Of a stretch of DNA of 64,000 bases, positions 49,869 to 59,122 are shown one piece after another. How positions within the stretch are numbered: the first letter of the stretch is position 1; every line of letters begins with the position of its first letter. The notes under the pieces are model-generated. The model was not told where the DNA came from and made no database searches. It saw only the letters and a program-made list of their open reading frames with translations. This DNA is from Emticicia sp040253585 (lineage in GTDB: Bacteria > Bacteroidota > Bacteroidia > Cytophagales > Spirosomataceae), in NCBI RefSeq assembly GCF_040253585.1, contig NZ_JBELAU010000016.1:1-64000 (forward strand), written 5' to 3'. Both the position numbers and the translations under genes were made by a program.

Positions 49869-51431
49869 ATGAAAAACAAACTTTTACCCATTATTTTCTG
49901 CCTATTATCTACACTTACTTACGCTCAAAAGATGATTACTATGAGCAAAGAAAAGCTCAAAGATAAAATCATGGGTGGTTGGGCAGGCCAAACCATCGGC
50001 GTTACCTTCGGAGCTCCAGTTGAGTTCAAGTTCAACGGAACAATGATTAACGACTACCAAAAAATTCCTTGGTATGATGGCTTACTACAAAAGACAATGA
50101 CCAATAATCCAGGAGTTTACGACGACCTTTACATGGATTTGACATTCGTAGAAGTATTCGAGCGTGAAGGTCTCGATGCTCCAGTAGAATCTCACGCTAA
50201 ATCTTATGCCAATGCGGGTTATATGCTTTGGCATGCCAACCAAGCGGCTCGCTACAATATTTTGCAAGGAATCATGCCACCTGCTTCGGGGCATTGGCTC
50301 AACAATCCGCACGCCGATTGCATTGATTATCAGATAGAAGCTGATTTTGCGGGACTAATGTCGCCGGGAATGCCAAATACCGCCTCGAAAATTTCGGATA
50401 AAATTGGACATATCATGAACTACGGTGATGGCTGGTACGGTGGTGTCTATATCGGAGCAATGTATTCGCTGGCTTTGACATCGAATGACATCAATTATGT
50501 GGTAAACGAAGCCTTAAAGACAATTCCGAAGGAATCACAGTATTATAAATGTATTGCCGATGTGATAAAATGGCACAAAATGTATCCTGACAATTGGAAA
50601 AAAACTTGGTTTGAACTTCAACAAAAATGGACAAACGATATTGGCTGTCCAGACGGTGTTTTTGCTCCTTTCAATATTGATGCGACTATCAACTCAGCTT
50701 ATGTTGTGTTGGGCTTACTCTACGGCAAAGGAGATTTTACCCAAACAATGGAAATCACTACTCGCTGCGGACAAGATGCGGACTGTAATCCATCTTCAGC
50801 AGGCGGAATTTTAGGGGCGATGTTGGGCTACAAGGCCATTCCCGAATACTGGAAATTGGGTTTAAAGGAAATCGAAGATATGGATTTTAAATACACTTCT
50901 ACTTCTCTCAATGATGTGTATGAAATTGGCACAAAACACGCTATACAAAACATCGAGCGTAACGGTGGAAAAGTTTCGGGCGATATGATTACGATTAAAA
51001 GCCAACTACCAACCACCGTTAGATTTGAGGAGAGTTTCAAAGGACATTACCCACTCGATAAAAAATGGATTGGTAAAAATTTAGAAAACGAAATCGAATT
51101 AGATTTTGAAGGAAATGGCTTTGTAGTGAAAGGTGAAGCCAAACCACAAGAAGGCAGTTCATGGGACTCTAAAAGTGAAAAATTTGCTCAAATTGAAGTA
51201 TATGTTGATGGAAAATTACACGAAACAGTCAAACTTCCTGTAAAATTCACTACTCGTCGCCACGAAATTTGCTGGAAATACGAACTAAGCGATGCACCTC
51301 ATAAAGTAAAACTAAAATTACTCAACCCCGACCCCGAAGTGATTTGTTATTTATCGGAATTAGTATGGTATTCGAGCAAACCACAACAAAAAATGACCAT
51401 CGGCACTTTTGGACCTTATAAGAAGAAATAG
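49869..51431 (+). CDS. secreted ADP-ribosylglycohydrolase-family protein
   Basis: A 520-residue exported protein (signal peptide MKNKLLPIIFCLLSTLTYAQ). The ADP-ribosylglycohydrolase fold covers residues about 28-350, with the N-terminal KIMGGWAGQTIGVTFGAPVE, a first acidic cluster in GVYDDLYMDLTFVEVFE and a C-terminal TRCGQDADCNPSSAGGILGAM that takes the place of the family's GGDTDT motif. A beta-rich C-terminal domain follows (about 380-510). Members remove ADP-ribose from proteins or other molecules, or act on related nucleoside linkages. In a cluster with nucleoside hydrolase and ribokinase it probably releases ribose-containing products. Confidence 0.88.
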   Translation: MKNKLLPIIFCLLSTLTYAQKMITMSKEKLKDKIMGGWAGQTIGVTFGAPVEFKFNGTMINDYQKIPWYDGLLQKTMTNNPGVYDDLYMDLTFVEVFEREGLDAPVESHAKSYANAGYMLWHANQAARYNILQGIMPPASGHWLNNPHADCIDYQIEADFAGLMSPGMPNTASKISDKIGHIMNYGDGWYGGVYIGAMYSLALTSNDINYVVNEALKTIPKESQYYKCIADVIKWHKMYPDNWKKTWFELQQKWTNDIGCPDGVFAPFNIDATINSAYVVLGLLYGKGDFTQTMEITTRCGQDADCNPSSAGGILGAMLGYKAIPEYWKLGLKEIEDMDFKYTSTSLNDVYEIGTKHAIQNIERNGGKVSGDMITIKSQLPTTVRFEESFKGHYPLDKKWIGKNLENEIELDFEGNGFVVKGEAKPQEGSSWDSKSEKFAQIEVYVDGKLHETVKLPVKFTTRRHEICWKYELSDAPHKVKLKLLNPDPEVICYLSELVWYSSKPQQKMTIGTFGPYKKK

Positions 51432-51537
51432 CTTCGGCTACGCTCAGCTACCGATTCAGCTTCAGCAACTTGGCCTCGGCTACGCTCGGCCACCACATAG
51501 TTTTTACTTTTGGTGGCTGAGCGTAGTCGAAGCTACC
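51431..51537. repeat. cluster of three REP-like units
   Basis: GCTTCGGCTACGCTCAG (51431-51447), CTCGGCTACGCTCGGCCAC (51475-51493) and an inverted copy GGTGGCTGAGCGTAGTCGAAG (51512-51532) form a set that can fold into a long hairpin between the glycohydrolase and permease genes. A related unit lies in the glycosyltransferase gene at 20631. Confidence 0.85.
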
Positions 51538-51589
51538 AAAAGCGAAGTCATCATAAAAGAAATTCCTCTAACCTAAACTCAACAAAACT

Positions 51590-52585
51590 ATGTTCATCAT
51601 TCAAGATTATACCCTCGCTGTTATATTTACGCTGGTCACGATGCTCTGCTGGGGTTCGTGGGCAAATACCCAAAAATTAACTTCTAAAGATTGGCGTTTT
51701 GAAGCCTTTTATTGGGACTATGTACTTGGTATTTTATTAATGTCTGTCATTTTTGCTTTTACTTTTGGAAGCATTGGTGAAGGTGGTAGAAGTTTCTTAG
51801 CTGATATACAACAAGCTGATAGTCAAAGTATTCAGTCGGCCATTATTGGTGGCGTTGTATTTAATGCCGCAAATATATTGTTGGTAGCAGCCATTACGAT
51901 TGCAGGAATGTCAGTCGCATTTCCAGTAGGTATTGGCTTGGCCTTGGTCATTGGTGTGGTAGTCAATTATATTGATAATCCAGTGGGTGATAAAACCCTA
52001 CTTTTTGGTGGAATGGCTTTAATTGTTTTAGCAATTTTACTAAACGCCAATGCTTACCGAAAAATGCAAAGCGGGCAAGGCAGCGTTTCGACCAAAGGTT
52101 TAGTTTTGTCAGTCGTGGCGGGTATTCTGATGGGTTATTTCTATAAATATGTGGCCGCATCAATGTTTCCTGATTTCAATGTTCCCGAAGCAGGAAAATT
52201 AAGTCCATATACTGCCGTTTTCTTTTTTGCGATTGGTGTTTTACTGAGTAATTTTTTATTCAATACTTTACTAATGAAACGCCCATTCGAGGGAAAACCT
52301 GTTAGTTATGCTGATTATTTTAATGGTTCATTCAAAAACCACTTGATGGGAGTTTTGGGTGGAATGATTTGGTGCAAAGGAATGTCTTTTAATATCATTG
52401 CTTCTGGAAAAGCTGGCCCTGCAATCTCTTATGGCTTAGGACAAGGAGCAACCATCGTGGCCGCAATTTGGGGAATTTATATCTGGAAAGAATTTAAAAA
52501 CGCCCCTAAAGGCACCTCAACCATACTCAACATTATGCTTTTGTGCTATGTGATTGGTTTAGGAATGATAATCGCAGCGAGATAA
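51590..52585 (+). CDS. GRP/RhaT-type sugar permease (DMT superfamily)
   Basis: A 331-residue protein with ten predicted membrane segments of the DMT superfamily. It opens with IFTLVTMLCWGSWANTQKLT, typical of the glucose/ribose uptake (GRP, RbsU-like) and RhaT group. A duplicated repeat includes AAITIAGMSVAFPVGIGLALVIGV. It is preceded by the ADP-ribosylglycohydrolase gene and is the natural uptake partner for ribose produced by the secreted hydrolases in this locus. Substrate inferred from context. Confidence 0.85.
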   Translation: MFIIQDYTLAVIFTLVTMLCWGSWANTQKLTSKDWRFEAFYWDYVLGILLMSVIFAFTFGSIGEGGRSFLADIQQADSQSIQSAIIGGVVFNAANILLVAAITIAGMSVAFPVGIGLALVIGVVVNYIDNPVGDKTLLFGGMALIVLAILLNANAYRKMQSGQGSVSTKGLVLSVVAGILMGYFYKYVAASMFPDFNVPEAGKLSPYTAVFFFAIGVLLSNFLFNTLLMKRPFEGKPVSYADYFNGSFKNHLMGVLGGMIWCKGMSFNIIASGKAGPAISYGLGQGATIVAAIWGIYIWKEFKNAPKGTSTILNIMLLCYVIGLGMIIAAR

Positions 52586-52687
52586 AATTTTGAGTAAAAA
52601 GGTTCCCTTTGCAACAATTTTCAAAAAATCGTTGTTAAAATTTATGGGTCAAACAACTCAGAACTCATAACTCAGCATTCAGAACTC

Positions 52688-54469
52688 TTGAAACATCTCG
52701 CTTACCTCAATAAATACTTTCTGAAATACAAATGGTACTTGATTTTGGGTATCATTTTTACCATCGTTTCCAATCTTTTTGGCATTATTCCTGCCCAAAT
52801 CGTGCGTCATGCACTCGATTTGGTGAAAGAAACGATTGATATTTATTTTCTCTACGATAATTCGCAGACCCAAAAATCCATGTACGATGTCTTCACGACC
52901 AGCATCGGTATTTATGGTTTATTGATTTTGGCGATGGCTATCTCGAAAGGTATATTTCTATTTGCCGTTCGTCAGACAATCATCGTGATGTCTCGCCACA
53001 TTGAGTTTGATTTGAAAAATGAAATTTATGCTCATTATCAGAGCCTTCCGCTGAGTTTTTATCGTCAAAACAATACTGGTGATTTAATGGCACGTATTTC
53101 GGAAGATGTGAGTAAAGTAAGGATGTACGTCGGGCCATCGCTCATGTATTTGATGAATATGTTTGTGCTGGTTGTATTGGTTCTGAGCTATATGTTTTCG
53201 GTCAATACTCGTCTTACTTGGTGGGTTTTGTTGCCAATGCCAGTGCTTTCGGCCAGTATTTTTATGGTTAGTAGCACCATGAATAAACGTTCGGAAGAAA
53301 TTCAGAAAAGCCTTTCTAAACTTTCAACGTTTGTGCAGGAAGCATTTTCTGGAATCAGAGTTTTGAAAGCATTTGCCCGTGAAGACGATTCAGCCAAACG
53401 ATTTACGGCAGAAAGTGATGTTTATAAATCAAAATCATTGGCATTGACTCGTGTCGATGCTTTGTTTTCGCCAACAACGGCTTTATTGATTGGTTTAAGT
53501 ACGGTACTGTGCGTATATGTGGGCGGACAAGAGATTATTGCAGGAAGATTAACACCAGGAAACGTAACGGAGTTTATCATGTACGTATTTATGCTCACTT
53601 GGCCGCTCATTGCTCTGGGTTGGACATCGAGCCAAATCCAGCGTGCAGCCGCTTCGCAGAAACGTATCAATGAGTTTTTACAGGTAAAATCCGAAATCGT
53701 TTCTACAAAAAATCTGACTACTCCAATCGAAGGAAATATCAGTTTCCGAAACATTGATTTTGTTTATCCCGATTCGGGCATTCAAGCACTCAAAAACTTT
53801 AATTTGGATATAAAATCGGGCGAATCAGTAGCTATTCTCGGCACGACGGGTTCTGGGAAAAGTACAATTGCGAACCTGATTGTGCGAATGTACGATACCA
53901 CGAGCGGAGACATTCTCTTCGATGGTGTTTCGATAAAAGAATACAATGTTCAGTATTTACGTAGCCAAATGGGATATGTGCCGCAAGAAGTATTTTTATT
54001 TTCGGATACGATTATGAACAATGCCAAATTTGGCTCACCAAATATTACTGACGAACAAGTAATTCAAGCAACAAAAGATGCCGATTTATATCAAAACATC
54101 ATGGATTTTCCTGAAAAATTTGATACAAAACTCGGAGAAAGAGGCATTACGCTCTCGGGTGGACAAAAACAAAGACTTTCGATTACTCGTGCAATTGCCC
54201 GTGAACCAAAGATTTTAATTCTCGATGACTGTCTTTCAGCTGTTGACACCAACACCGAAAATATTATCTTGAATAACCTCCAACGCATCATGCAAAACCG
54301 TACTTCGGTGATTATTTCTCACCGAGTTTCGTCGGCTAAACTGGCTGATAAAATCTTGGTTTTGGACAATGGAGAAGTTGTAGAACAAGGCACGCACGAC
54401 GAACTTTACGAAAAAGGTGGAGCGTATCGTGAACTTTATGAAAAGCAGTTGCAGACAGAGGAGGTTTAG
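52688..54469 (+). CDS. ABC exporter, fused membrane and ATPase domains
   Basis: A 593-residue half-transporter read from a TTG at 52688 (KHLAYLNKYFLKYKWYLILG). Six membrane helices with the usual LPLSFYRQNNTGDLMARISEDV motif (residues about 1-330) precede the ATPase domain: Walker A GTTGSGKST, Q loop GYVPQEVFLF, signature LSGGQKQR, Walker B ILILDDCLSAVD, H-loop ISHR. The Walker B ends in DD rather than DE, as in some heterodimeric exporters, so hydrolysis might rely on a partner site. Substrate unknown (lipid, peptide or drug). Confidence 0.9.
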   Translation: MKHLAYLNKYFLKYKWYLILGIIFTIVSNLFGIIPAQIVRHALDLVKETIDIYFLYDNSQTQKSMYDVFTTSIGIYGLLILAMAISKGIFLFAVRQTIIVMSRHIEFDLKNEIYAHYQSLPLSFYRQNNTGDLMARISEDVSKVRMYVGPSLMYLMNMFVLVVLVLSYMFSVNTRLTWWVLLPMPVLSASIFMVSSTMNKRSEEIQKSLSKLSTFVQEAFSGIRVLKAFAREDDSAKRFTAESDVYKSKSLALTRVDALFSPTTALLIGLSTVLCVYVGGQEIIAGRLTPGNVTEFIMYVFMLTWPLIALGWTSSQIQRAAASQKRINEFLQVKSEIVSTKNLTTPIEGNISFRNIDFVYPDSGIQALKNFNLDIKSGESVAILGTTGSGKSTIANLIVRMYDTTSGDILFDGVSIKEYNVQYLRSQMGYVPQEVFLFSDTIMNNAKFGSPNITDEQVIQATKDADLYQNIMDFPEKFDTKLGERGITLSGGQKQRLSITRAIAREPKILILDDCLSAVDTNTENIILNNLQRIMQNRTSVIISHRVSSAKLADKILVLDNGEVVEQGTHDELYEKGGAYRELYEKQLQTEEV

Positions 54470-54484
54470 ATTATGGTATAAAAA

Positions 54485-54531
54485 AAGGAAGTCTTCGCTT
54501 GAAGGGGGACGCCCAGTCCGAAGACTTCCTT
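54485..54531 (-). terminator. terminator downstream of the 152-residue exported protein gene
   Basis: AAGGAAGTCTTCG pairs with CGAAGACTTCCTT (13 bp) across a 21-base loop. On the minus strand the stem is followed by a T run. It may also terminate the plus-strand ABC exporter gene. Confidence 0.8.
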
Positions 54532-54549
54532 AAACTTAGTCAGGGATAA

Positions 54550-55008
54550 TCAATAACGTCTATTATAACGGTCATCGTAACGGCCACGATTGCCTCGACT
54601 AAAGTCTTCGTAAGTTACACGGTCGCCATCACGTTTTTCTCGATTTATCCAACGGTTCAAGACTGTCAAATCTTCCATTAAATCACGGCGTTCACGTGGG
54701 TCAAGCACACCATCACGTTTATAACGATTTTCTTTGTATTCGATTTGCTCTACTTCACGCAATAAACGTTTTGATTCACGAGATGTAATACGTCCACTTT
54801 CAATTCCCCAAGCAATTTGGCGGCGAGCCTCACGTTGATAACTATCAATTTTATCATAGCCACCTCTACCATAATTATCGTTTCTATCGTAGCGTCCATT
54901 GTCATTGCCACGTCGTCCGTAGGCATCATCATTGCGGTCATATCCTCTTTGTGCATTGGCCACGGCAGCACTTGCTACCAACATTGCCACAATCATTAGC
55001 TTTCTCAT
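54550..55008 (-). CDS. exported Arg/Asp/Gly-rich protein
   Basis: A 152-residue protein with a signal peptide (MRKLMIVAMLVASAAVANAQ) and a mature chain dominated by Arg, Asp, Asn, Gly and Tyr. The middle (EARRQIAWGIESGRITSRES and EIEYKENRYKRDG) has the helix-hairpin pattern GxxxGxxTxxE seen in small exported proteins of Bacteroidota and Proteobacteria. Function unknown; probably periplasmic. The low-complexity ends are likely to be disordered. Confidence 0.65.
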   Translation of the reverse strand: MRKLMIVAMLVASAAVANAQRGYDRNDDAYGRRGNDNGRYDRNDNYGRGGYDKIDSYQREARRQIAWGIESGRITSRESKRLLREVEQIEYKENRYKRDGVLDPRERRDLMEDLTVLNRWINREKRDGDRVTYEDFSRGNRGRYDDRYNRRY

Positions 55009-55135
55009 AGTCTTCTCGTTTTGTTTTTCTATTATTAAACTTCCTTAATTATTGGAATTTAATACTTAGATGCAAAACCTACTCGAAGGGTTTACTCGGC
55101 TTTTTGTTAATGATTGTTAATGCAATCTTAGGGTT

Positions 55136-55762
55136 TTATTCTCCGCTCGTTAGCACCTCAAAAGCTTGTTCAAATTCAATATTGCGTATATTCTTGAAAT
55201 GCTCGTTATGAAAACTATCCAGCCTTTTCAAGATATTCACTATCATCGTTTTTTCGCTGGGCGTTAGTGTATCAAAAGCCATTCGGCCAACTTTATCCAT
55301 GTAAGGCATACTTTCGGCCAACACTTGTAGCCCTTTTTCAGTGATTTTTACTCGCTTCGAGCGTTTATCATTTTCATCAGGAAATTCCTCTACCAAATCG
55401 GCGGCAATTAATCTTTTAATAATATCAATTCCCGACGGAAACTCCGACAACATTTCATAAATTAACTCACTCTTTTTTGGAGTCTTCAAATCCATCAACG
55501 AAATCAGATATATCCAATCTTCGATATTATTCAACGGAAAATGATTGAGTGCTTTTTTTGAATAAAGATTTGAATACTTCACTAATCTACCCAACAAACC
55601 CGCCAATTGTCCATTGACAGGCACGCTATGCCATTCTTCCAACGATTGCGTACTGTTTTCGGCCAAATATTTCACACAAAAATCAGCAATACTCATCTCT
55701 GGATTTTCATCTTCATACTTCGACCAAAGATTTACTAATTCTACTATTTTCTTACTCATCAC
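55136..55762 (-). CDS. MarR-family transcriptional regulator
   Basis: A 208-residue protein with a MarR-type winged helix in the second half (LNNIEDWIYLISLMDLKTPK, KSELIYEMLSEFPSGIDIIKRLIAADLVEEFPDENDKRSKRVKITEKGLQVL, whose DKRSKR beta-wing is typical). The N-terminal 75 residues exceed the usual MarR length and may hold a ligand-binding extension. It is divergent from an efflux operon and separated by a region with a perfect inverted repeat, so it probably represses both. Confidence 0.88.
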   Translation of the reverse strand: MMSKKIVELVNLWSKYEDENPEMSIADFCVKYLAENSTQSLEEWHSVPVNGQLAGLLGRLVKYSNLYSKKALNHFPLNNIEDWIYLISLMDLKTPKKSELIYEMLSEFPSGIDIIKRLIAADLVEEFPDENDKRSKRVKITEKGLQVLAESMPYMDKVGRMAFDTLTPSEKTMIVNILKRLDSFHNEHFKNIRNIEFEQAFEVLTSGE

Positions 55763-55842
55763 AAAATCTTTTATATACTACTAAACAAAATTAAACTTAC
55801 TTTGTTTTCATAATAAATGACAAACAAATCTACATAATAAAA

Positions 55843-55904
55843 TATGTTTTCAAAATAAATTTTCAATTTTTCTTTTTTATTACTTTGAAAACATAATATA
55901 TTTG
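55843..55904. promoter_or_regulatory. MarR operator and -7 box before the efflux operon
   Basis: TATGTTTTCAAA (55843-55854) and TTTGAAAACATA (55884-55895) form a perfect 12-bp inverted repeat with a 29-base spacer. TATATTTG (55897-55904) fits the Bacteroidota -7 element and abuts the right half. A further TTTGTTTTCATAA at 55801 resembles one half-site. Binding here would block the operon promoter and the divergent marR gene. Confidence 0.6.
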
Positions 55905-55953
55905 CATCATAATTAATGTTTTTATTACAGAAACATAAAATAAATCAACAAAA

Positions 55954-56640
55954 ATGATTGCGGAATTAAAAGAAGTTGGGAAACACTATAAAGTAGGCGA
56001 CCAAACGATTGTTGCTCTTCAACCCACCTCGCTCAAACTCAACGAAGGTGAATTGATGCTCATCATCGGGCCATCGGGTTCGGGAAAAACCACCCTATTA
56101 TCGCTGTTGGGGTGCGTGATTTACCCTTCGTTTGGCAATTTATGGGTAGATGGAAAATACATTAACGACCTCAAAACCAATGAGTTGGCCAAACTCCGCC
56201 TTGATACTATCGGTTTTGTGTTTCAAAGTTTCAATCTGCTTGCCCCGCTCAATGCCGAAGACAACGTGGCTTTTCCATTGAAATTACAAGGAGTTTCGGG
56301 CGGAGAAATTAAGAAAAGAGTCGAAAAAGCCTTAGAAATTGTAGGAATGACCAACCGCCGAAAAAACCTACCGAAAGAACTTTCAGGTGGCCAGCAACAA
56401 CGAATTGCCATCGCAAGGGCTTTGGTGACAAACCCAAAATTGATTCTTTGCGATGAACCAACCGCTTCACTCGATAAAGATTCGCTATCAGTTGTGATGA
56501 ATGAACTCCGCAACTTAGCTCGACAAGGCAAGTCGGTGGCAGTCGTGACGCACGACCCACGCCTACAAGAGTACGCCGACCGTGTAGTTGAAGTAAAAAA
56601 CGGAATCGCCACCGAAATTTTTAATCAACCAATTCAATGA
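55954..56640 (+). CDS. ABC transporter ATPase (DevA/MacB-type)
   Basis: A 228-residue ATPase of the FtsE/LolD/MacB group: Walker A IGPSGSGKTTLLSLLG, Q loop GFVFQSFNLL, signature LSGGQQQRIAIARA, Walker B LILCDEPTASLD, H-loop VVTHDPR. It overlaps the next gene (membrane fusion protein) by ATGA in frame order and forms a DevABC-like set with the permease and TolC-type protein. Confidence 0.95.
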   Translation: MIAELKEVGKHYKVGDQTIVALQPTSLKLNEGELMLIIGPSGSGKTTLLSLLGCVIYPSFGNLWVDGKYINDLKTNELAKLRLDTIGFVFQSFNLLAPLNAEDNVAFPLKLQGVSGGEIKKRVEKALEIVGMTNRRKNLPKELSGGQQQRIAIARALVTNPKLILCDEPTASLDKDSLSVVMNELRNLARQGKSVAVVTHDPRLQEYADRVVEVKNGIATEIFNQPIQ

Positions 56641-56699
56641 TAAAACATTTACTCATTCAAATCAGATTCGTCAAAAATCAGAAAATAGCATTTAAAAGC

Positions 56700-57650
56700 A
56701 TGAAAAATTACATTATTTCTATTCTTACAATGGCAGTGTTGGCTTCTTGCGGCACTAAAGAAGACAAAGAAGCCGCCGAAAAAGCCAAAGCCGATTCGCT
56801 CGCCAAAGTTCCTACTACCAATAATCGCATTTTGGGCGTTGCTCGCATCGAACCAGAAGATGGTATCCTAAATTTTACGGCAGGAACAAGCGGGAAAGTT
56901 TTGGCGGTTTTAATCAAAGAAAACCAAATCGTGCAAAAAGGACAAAGTTTACTTACGATTGAAAATAGCCTCGAAAACGCCCAACTTGCTCAGTCAGAAA
57001 GCAAAATAGCTACGCAAAAAGCAGCTATTGCCGTCAATCAGGTCAATCTGGAAGCAGCCAAAGTTAGTCTAAAAAATGCTCGTGACACCTACGAGCGAAA
57101 CCTCCGCTTGTTTGAAGGAAATGCTCAAACCAAACAGGCCGTTGACGATAGCAAAGCTACGGTTGATAGATTGATAAAAGATGTAGAAATGGCAGCCGCC
57201 AACATTGAGCAATCGAAGAGCCGAATCAGTGAATTACAGGCCGATATAAATTATTTCCGAACCGCTGTAAATCAGAAAAAAGTGGATGCCTTGGTTTCGG
57301 GAAAGGTGCTGAAGGTTGCCGTAAAAACGGGCGATTATGTAACAAATACTACCCAAATTGCCGAATTTGCTCCAACTGGCTCATTAATCGCTAAGACGGA
57401 AGTGGATGAATTGTATGCCGAAAAAATTCAACTCGGACAAAAAGCACTTATCATTTCGCAAACAACGGGCGATACTCTTGCCAATGGTTCGGTAAGTTAC
57501 GCCGCCGATTATTTGAAACAAAAATCGCTTTTCAAAGACCAATCAACTGAGCAAGAAGACCGCCGTGTGCGTGATGTTTCGATTCGTTTGGAATCAGGCA
57601 AAATGCCACTCATCGGTAGCCGAGTTGATTGTGTGATTTTATTGAAATAA
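56700..57650 (+). CDS. membrane fusion lipoprotein (HlyD/DevB type)
   Basis: The start at 56700 gives a lipoprotein signal (MKNYIISILTMAVLASCG, Cys17). The 316-residue protein then has the periplasmic adaptor plan: first lipoyl half (ILNFTAGTSGKVLAVLIKENQIVQKGQSL), a helical hairpin with heptads (about 90-190), second lipoyl half (VDALVSGKVLKVAVKTGDYV) and a beta-barrel domain. The frame extends left 21 codons and overlaps the ATPase stop, but that part lacks a signal. It links the ABC unit to the outer-membrane channel. Confidence 0.9.
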   Translation: MKNYIISILTMAVLASCGTKEDKEAAEKAKADSLAKVPTTNNRILGVARIEPEDGILNFTAGTSGKVLAVLIKENQIVQKGQSLLTIENSLENAQLAQSESKIATQKAAIAVNQVNLEAAKVSLKNARDTYERNLRLFEGNAQTKQAVDDSKATVDRLIKDVEMAAANIEQSKSRISELQADINYFRTAVNQKKVDALVSGKVLKVAVKTGDYVTNTTQIAEFAPTGSLIAKTEVDELYAEKIQLGQKALIISQTTGDTLANGSVSYAADYLKQKSLFKDQSTEQEDRRVRDVSIRLESGKMPLIGSRVDCVILLK

Positions 57651-57744
57651 AGTCAAAATTGAAGATTAAAGATTACAAATTAGGGATTGTTGATTTTACA
57701 AATCGCTATAAATAATTTTCAATCGCATAGACATCTTTAATTCG

Positions 57745-57825
57745 ATGGAAATTACCCCGTTAGGGGTTAGATATTGGTAGAAAAATCACAACCTACCAAT
57801 AACACGACCCCATCAGGGTCGAACA
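57745..57825. repeat. intergenic palindrome array with TACCCCGTTAGGGGT-type units
   Basis: Three palindromes in a row: ACCCCGTTAGGGGT (57754-57767), ATTGGTAG/CTACCAAT (57773-57780 with 57793-57800) and GACCCCATCAGGGTC (57806-57820). Arrays like this, containing the CCCCGTTAGGGG core, are scattered in many Bacteroidota genomes. It lies inside the efflux operon between the adaptor and permease genes. Confidence 0.75.
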
Positions 57826-57888
57826 ATAAGCAGACTTTTCATTTTACACAATATTAATGAGCGATTCGGAAGAATCGCCCCACAGAAT

Positions 57889-59007
57889 ATGTTAAAAGAA
57901 GCATTCAAATTTATGTGGTACGACAAGACCAAAATGTTTGGAATCTTGTTTGGTATCATCCTGTCGGTCTTTCTGATTGGACAGCAAATCGGCATTTGTT
58001 TTTCGTTGCTCAATAGCACTATTTCGTTGGCAAAATTTAACCAAAACTACATTTGGGTAGTGAGCGATAAAAGCCAGCAAGTCAGCGATTTACCCCTACT
58101 CGATATGCGAATTTATCGAGAACTCATGAGCATCAATGGCGTAAAAAAAGTCAATCAGTTGATTGTGGGTGGTGGAAGTGCAAAGTTTAGCAACGGCACA
58201 AAAACCAGCATCACGATGATTGGTACACAAGCACCATCGTATGCAGGTGGGCCGTGGAAATTTGCCTTTGGCAACCTCCAAGACCTCCAACAAGAAGGGG
58301 CAGTCATTGGCGATTCTTATGACCCGATTCAAGGAAAAAATATCAAACTTGGCGACCATTTTGAATACAATGGTAATCGTGTGGTGTTAGTCGGACAAAC
58401 CAAAGGAGCAAAAGGTTTGGGCGTAGCTTACGGATTTACGACTGTTGACCGTGCCAGAAAACTCTGTAAAATTCCAACGACCAAAGCATCAGCCTTTTTG
58501 GTTGAATGGGAAAACGGAGCTTCGGTCGAGCAGGTAATTCGAGCTATTAATAAAGAAATTCCAGGCGTAAAAGCCCGTGATGGAAAAACATTTACCGACG
58601 AAAGTCTCAAATACTTTGCTCTCAATAGCGGAATTGTGGCCTCTTTTGGGCTTTTGGTTGTCTTTGCCATCATAACTGGTTTTGCAATTGTTGGACTTAC
58701 GATGTTTTCGGCCGTAAACGACCGCATCAAAGATTATGGCACAATCAAGGCCATCGGCGGAACAAACGGAGTTATCAGAGGCCTGATTCTTTGGCAAGCA
58801 ACTATCTATTCGATTGTGGGTTTTGCGGTGGCATATTTTCTACTCTTTGGTTTTGTGCAGGCCACCAAAAAGAATCTTGATATTCAGATTACGCCCGAAC
58901 TCACGGTTTTCTTGGTCATAGTTACGCTTTTTATTGCCGTTTTGGGAAGTCTTTTGGCCATGCGAAAAATAACCAAACTCGAACCTGCCGCAGTTTTTAG
59001 GTCGTAA
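57889..59007 (+). CDS. ABC transporter permease (DevC/FtsX-like)
   Basis: A 372-residue FtsX-type permease with one N-terminal membrane helix (MFGILFGIILSVFLIGQQIG), a large extracytoplasmic domain (about 40-250) and three C-terminal helices (SGIVASFGLLVVFAIITGF, VAYFLLFGFV, TVFLVIVTLFIAVLGSLLAM). The GTIKAIGG motif between membrane helices is characteristic. It pairs with the ATPase upstream for efflux or lipid/glycolipid export, as in DevBCA. Confidence 0.9.
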   Translation: MLKEAFKFMWYDKTKMFGILFGIILSVFLIGQQIGICFSLLNSTISLAKFNQNYIWVVSDKSQQVSDLPLLDMRIYRELMSINGVKKVNQLIVGGGSAKFSNGTKTSITMIGTQAPSYAGGPWKFAFGNLQDLQQEGAVIGDSYDPIQGKNIKLGDHFEYNGNRVVLVGQTKGAKGLGVAYGFTTVDRARKLCKIPTTKASAFLVEWENGASVEQVIRAINKEIPGVKARDGKTFTDESLKYFALNSGIVASFGLLVVFAIITGFAIVGLTMFSAVNDRIKDYGTIKAIGGTNGVIRGLILWQATIYSIVGFAVAYFLLFGFVQATKKNLDIQITPELTVFLVIVTLFIAVLGSLLAMRKITKLEPAAVFRS

Positions 59008-59122
59008 GCAAAGCTTTTTAGCACCAAAACTTCACAGTTTTATGGTTGTTTTTTTCCGTTTTAGGCAGAAAAAAAAAATTCTTCTAAATAAGGTGTTTAG
59101 ATTTGAAAAAATTACAAAATAC

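Noticed and set aside
54817..54999. Hydrophobic reading frame opposite the Arg/Asp-rich exported protein
   Set aside because: It is the complementary strand of a low-complexity gene with a valid signal peptide; the Ile/Thr-rich product is a shadow.
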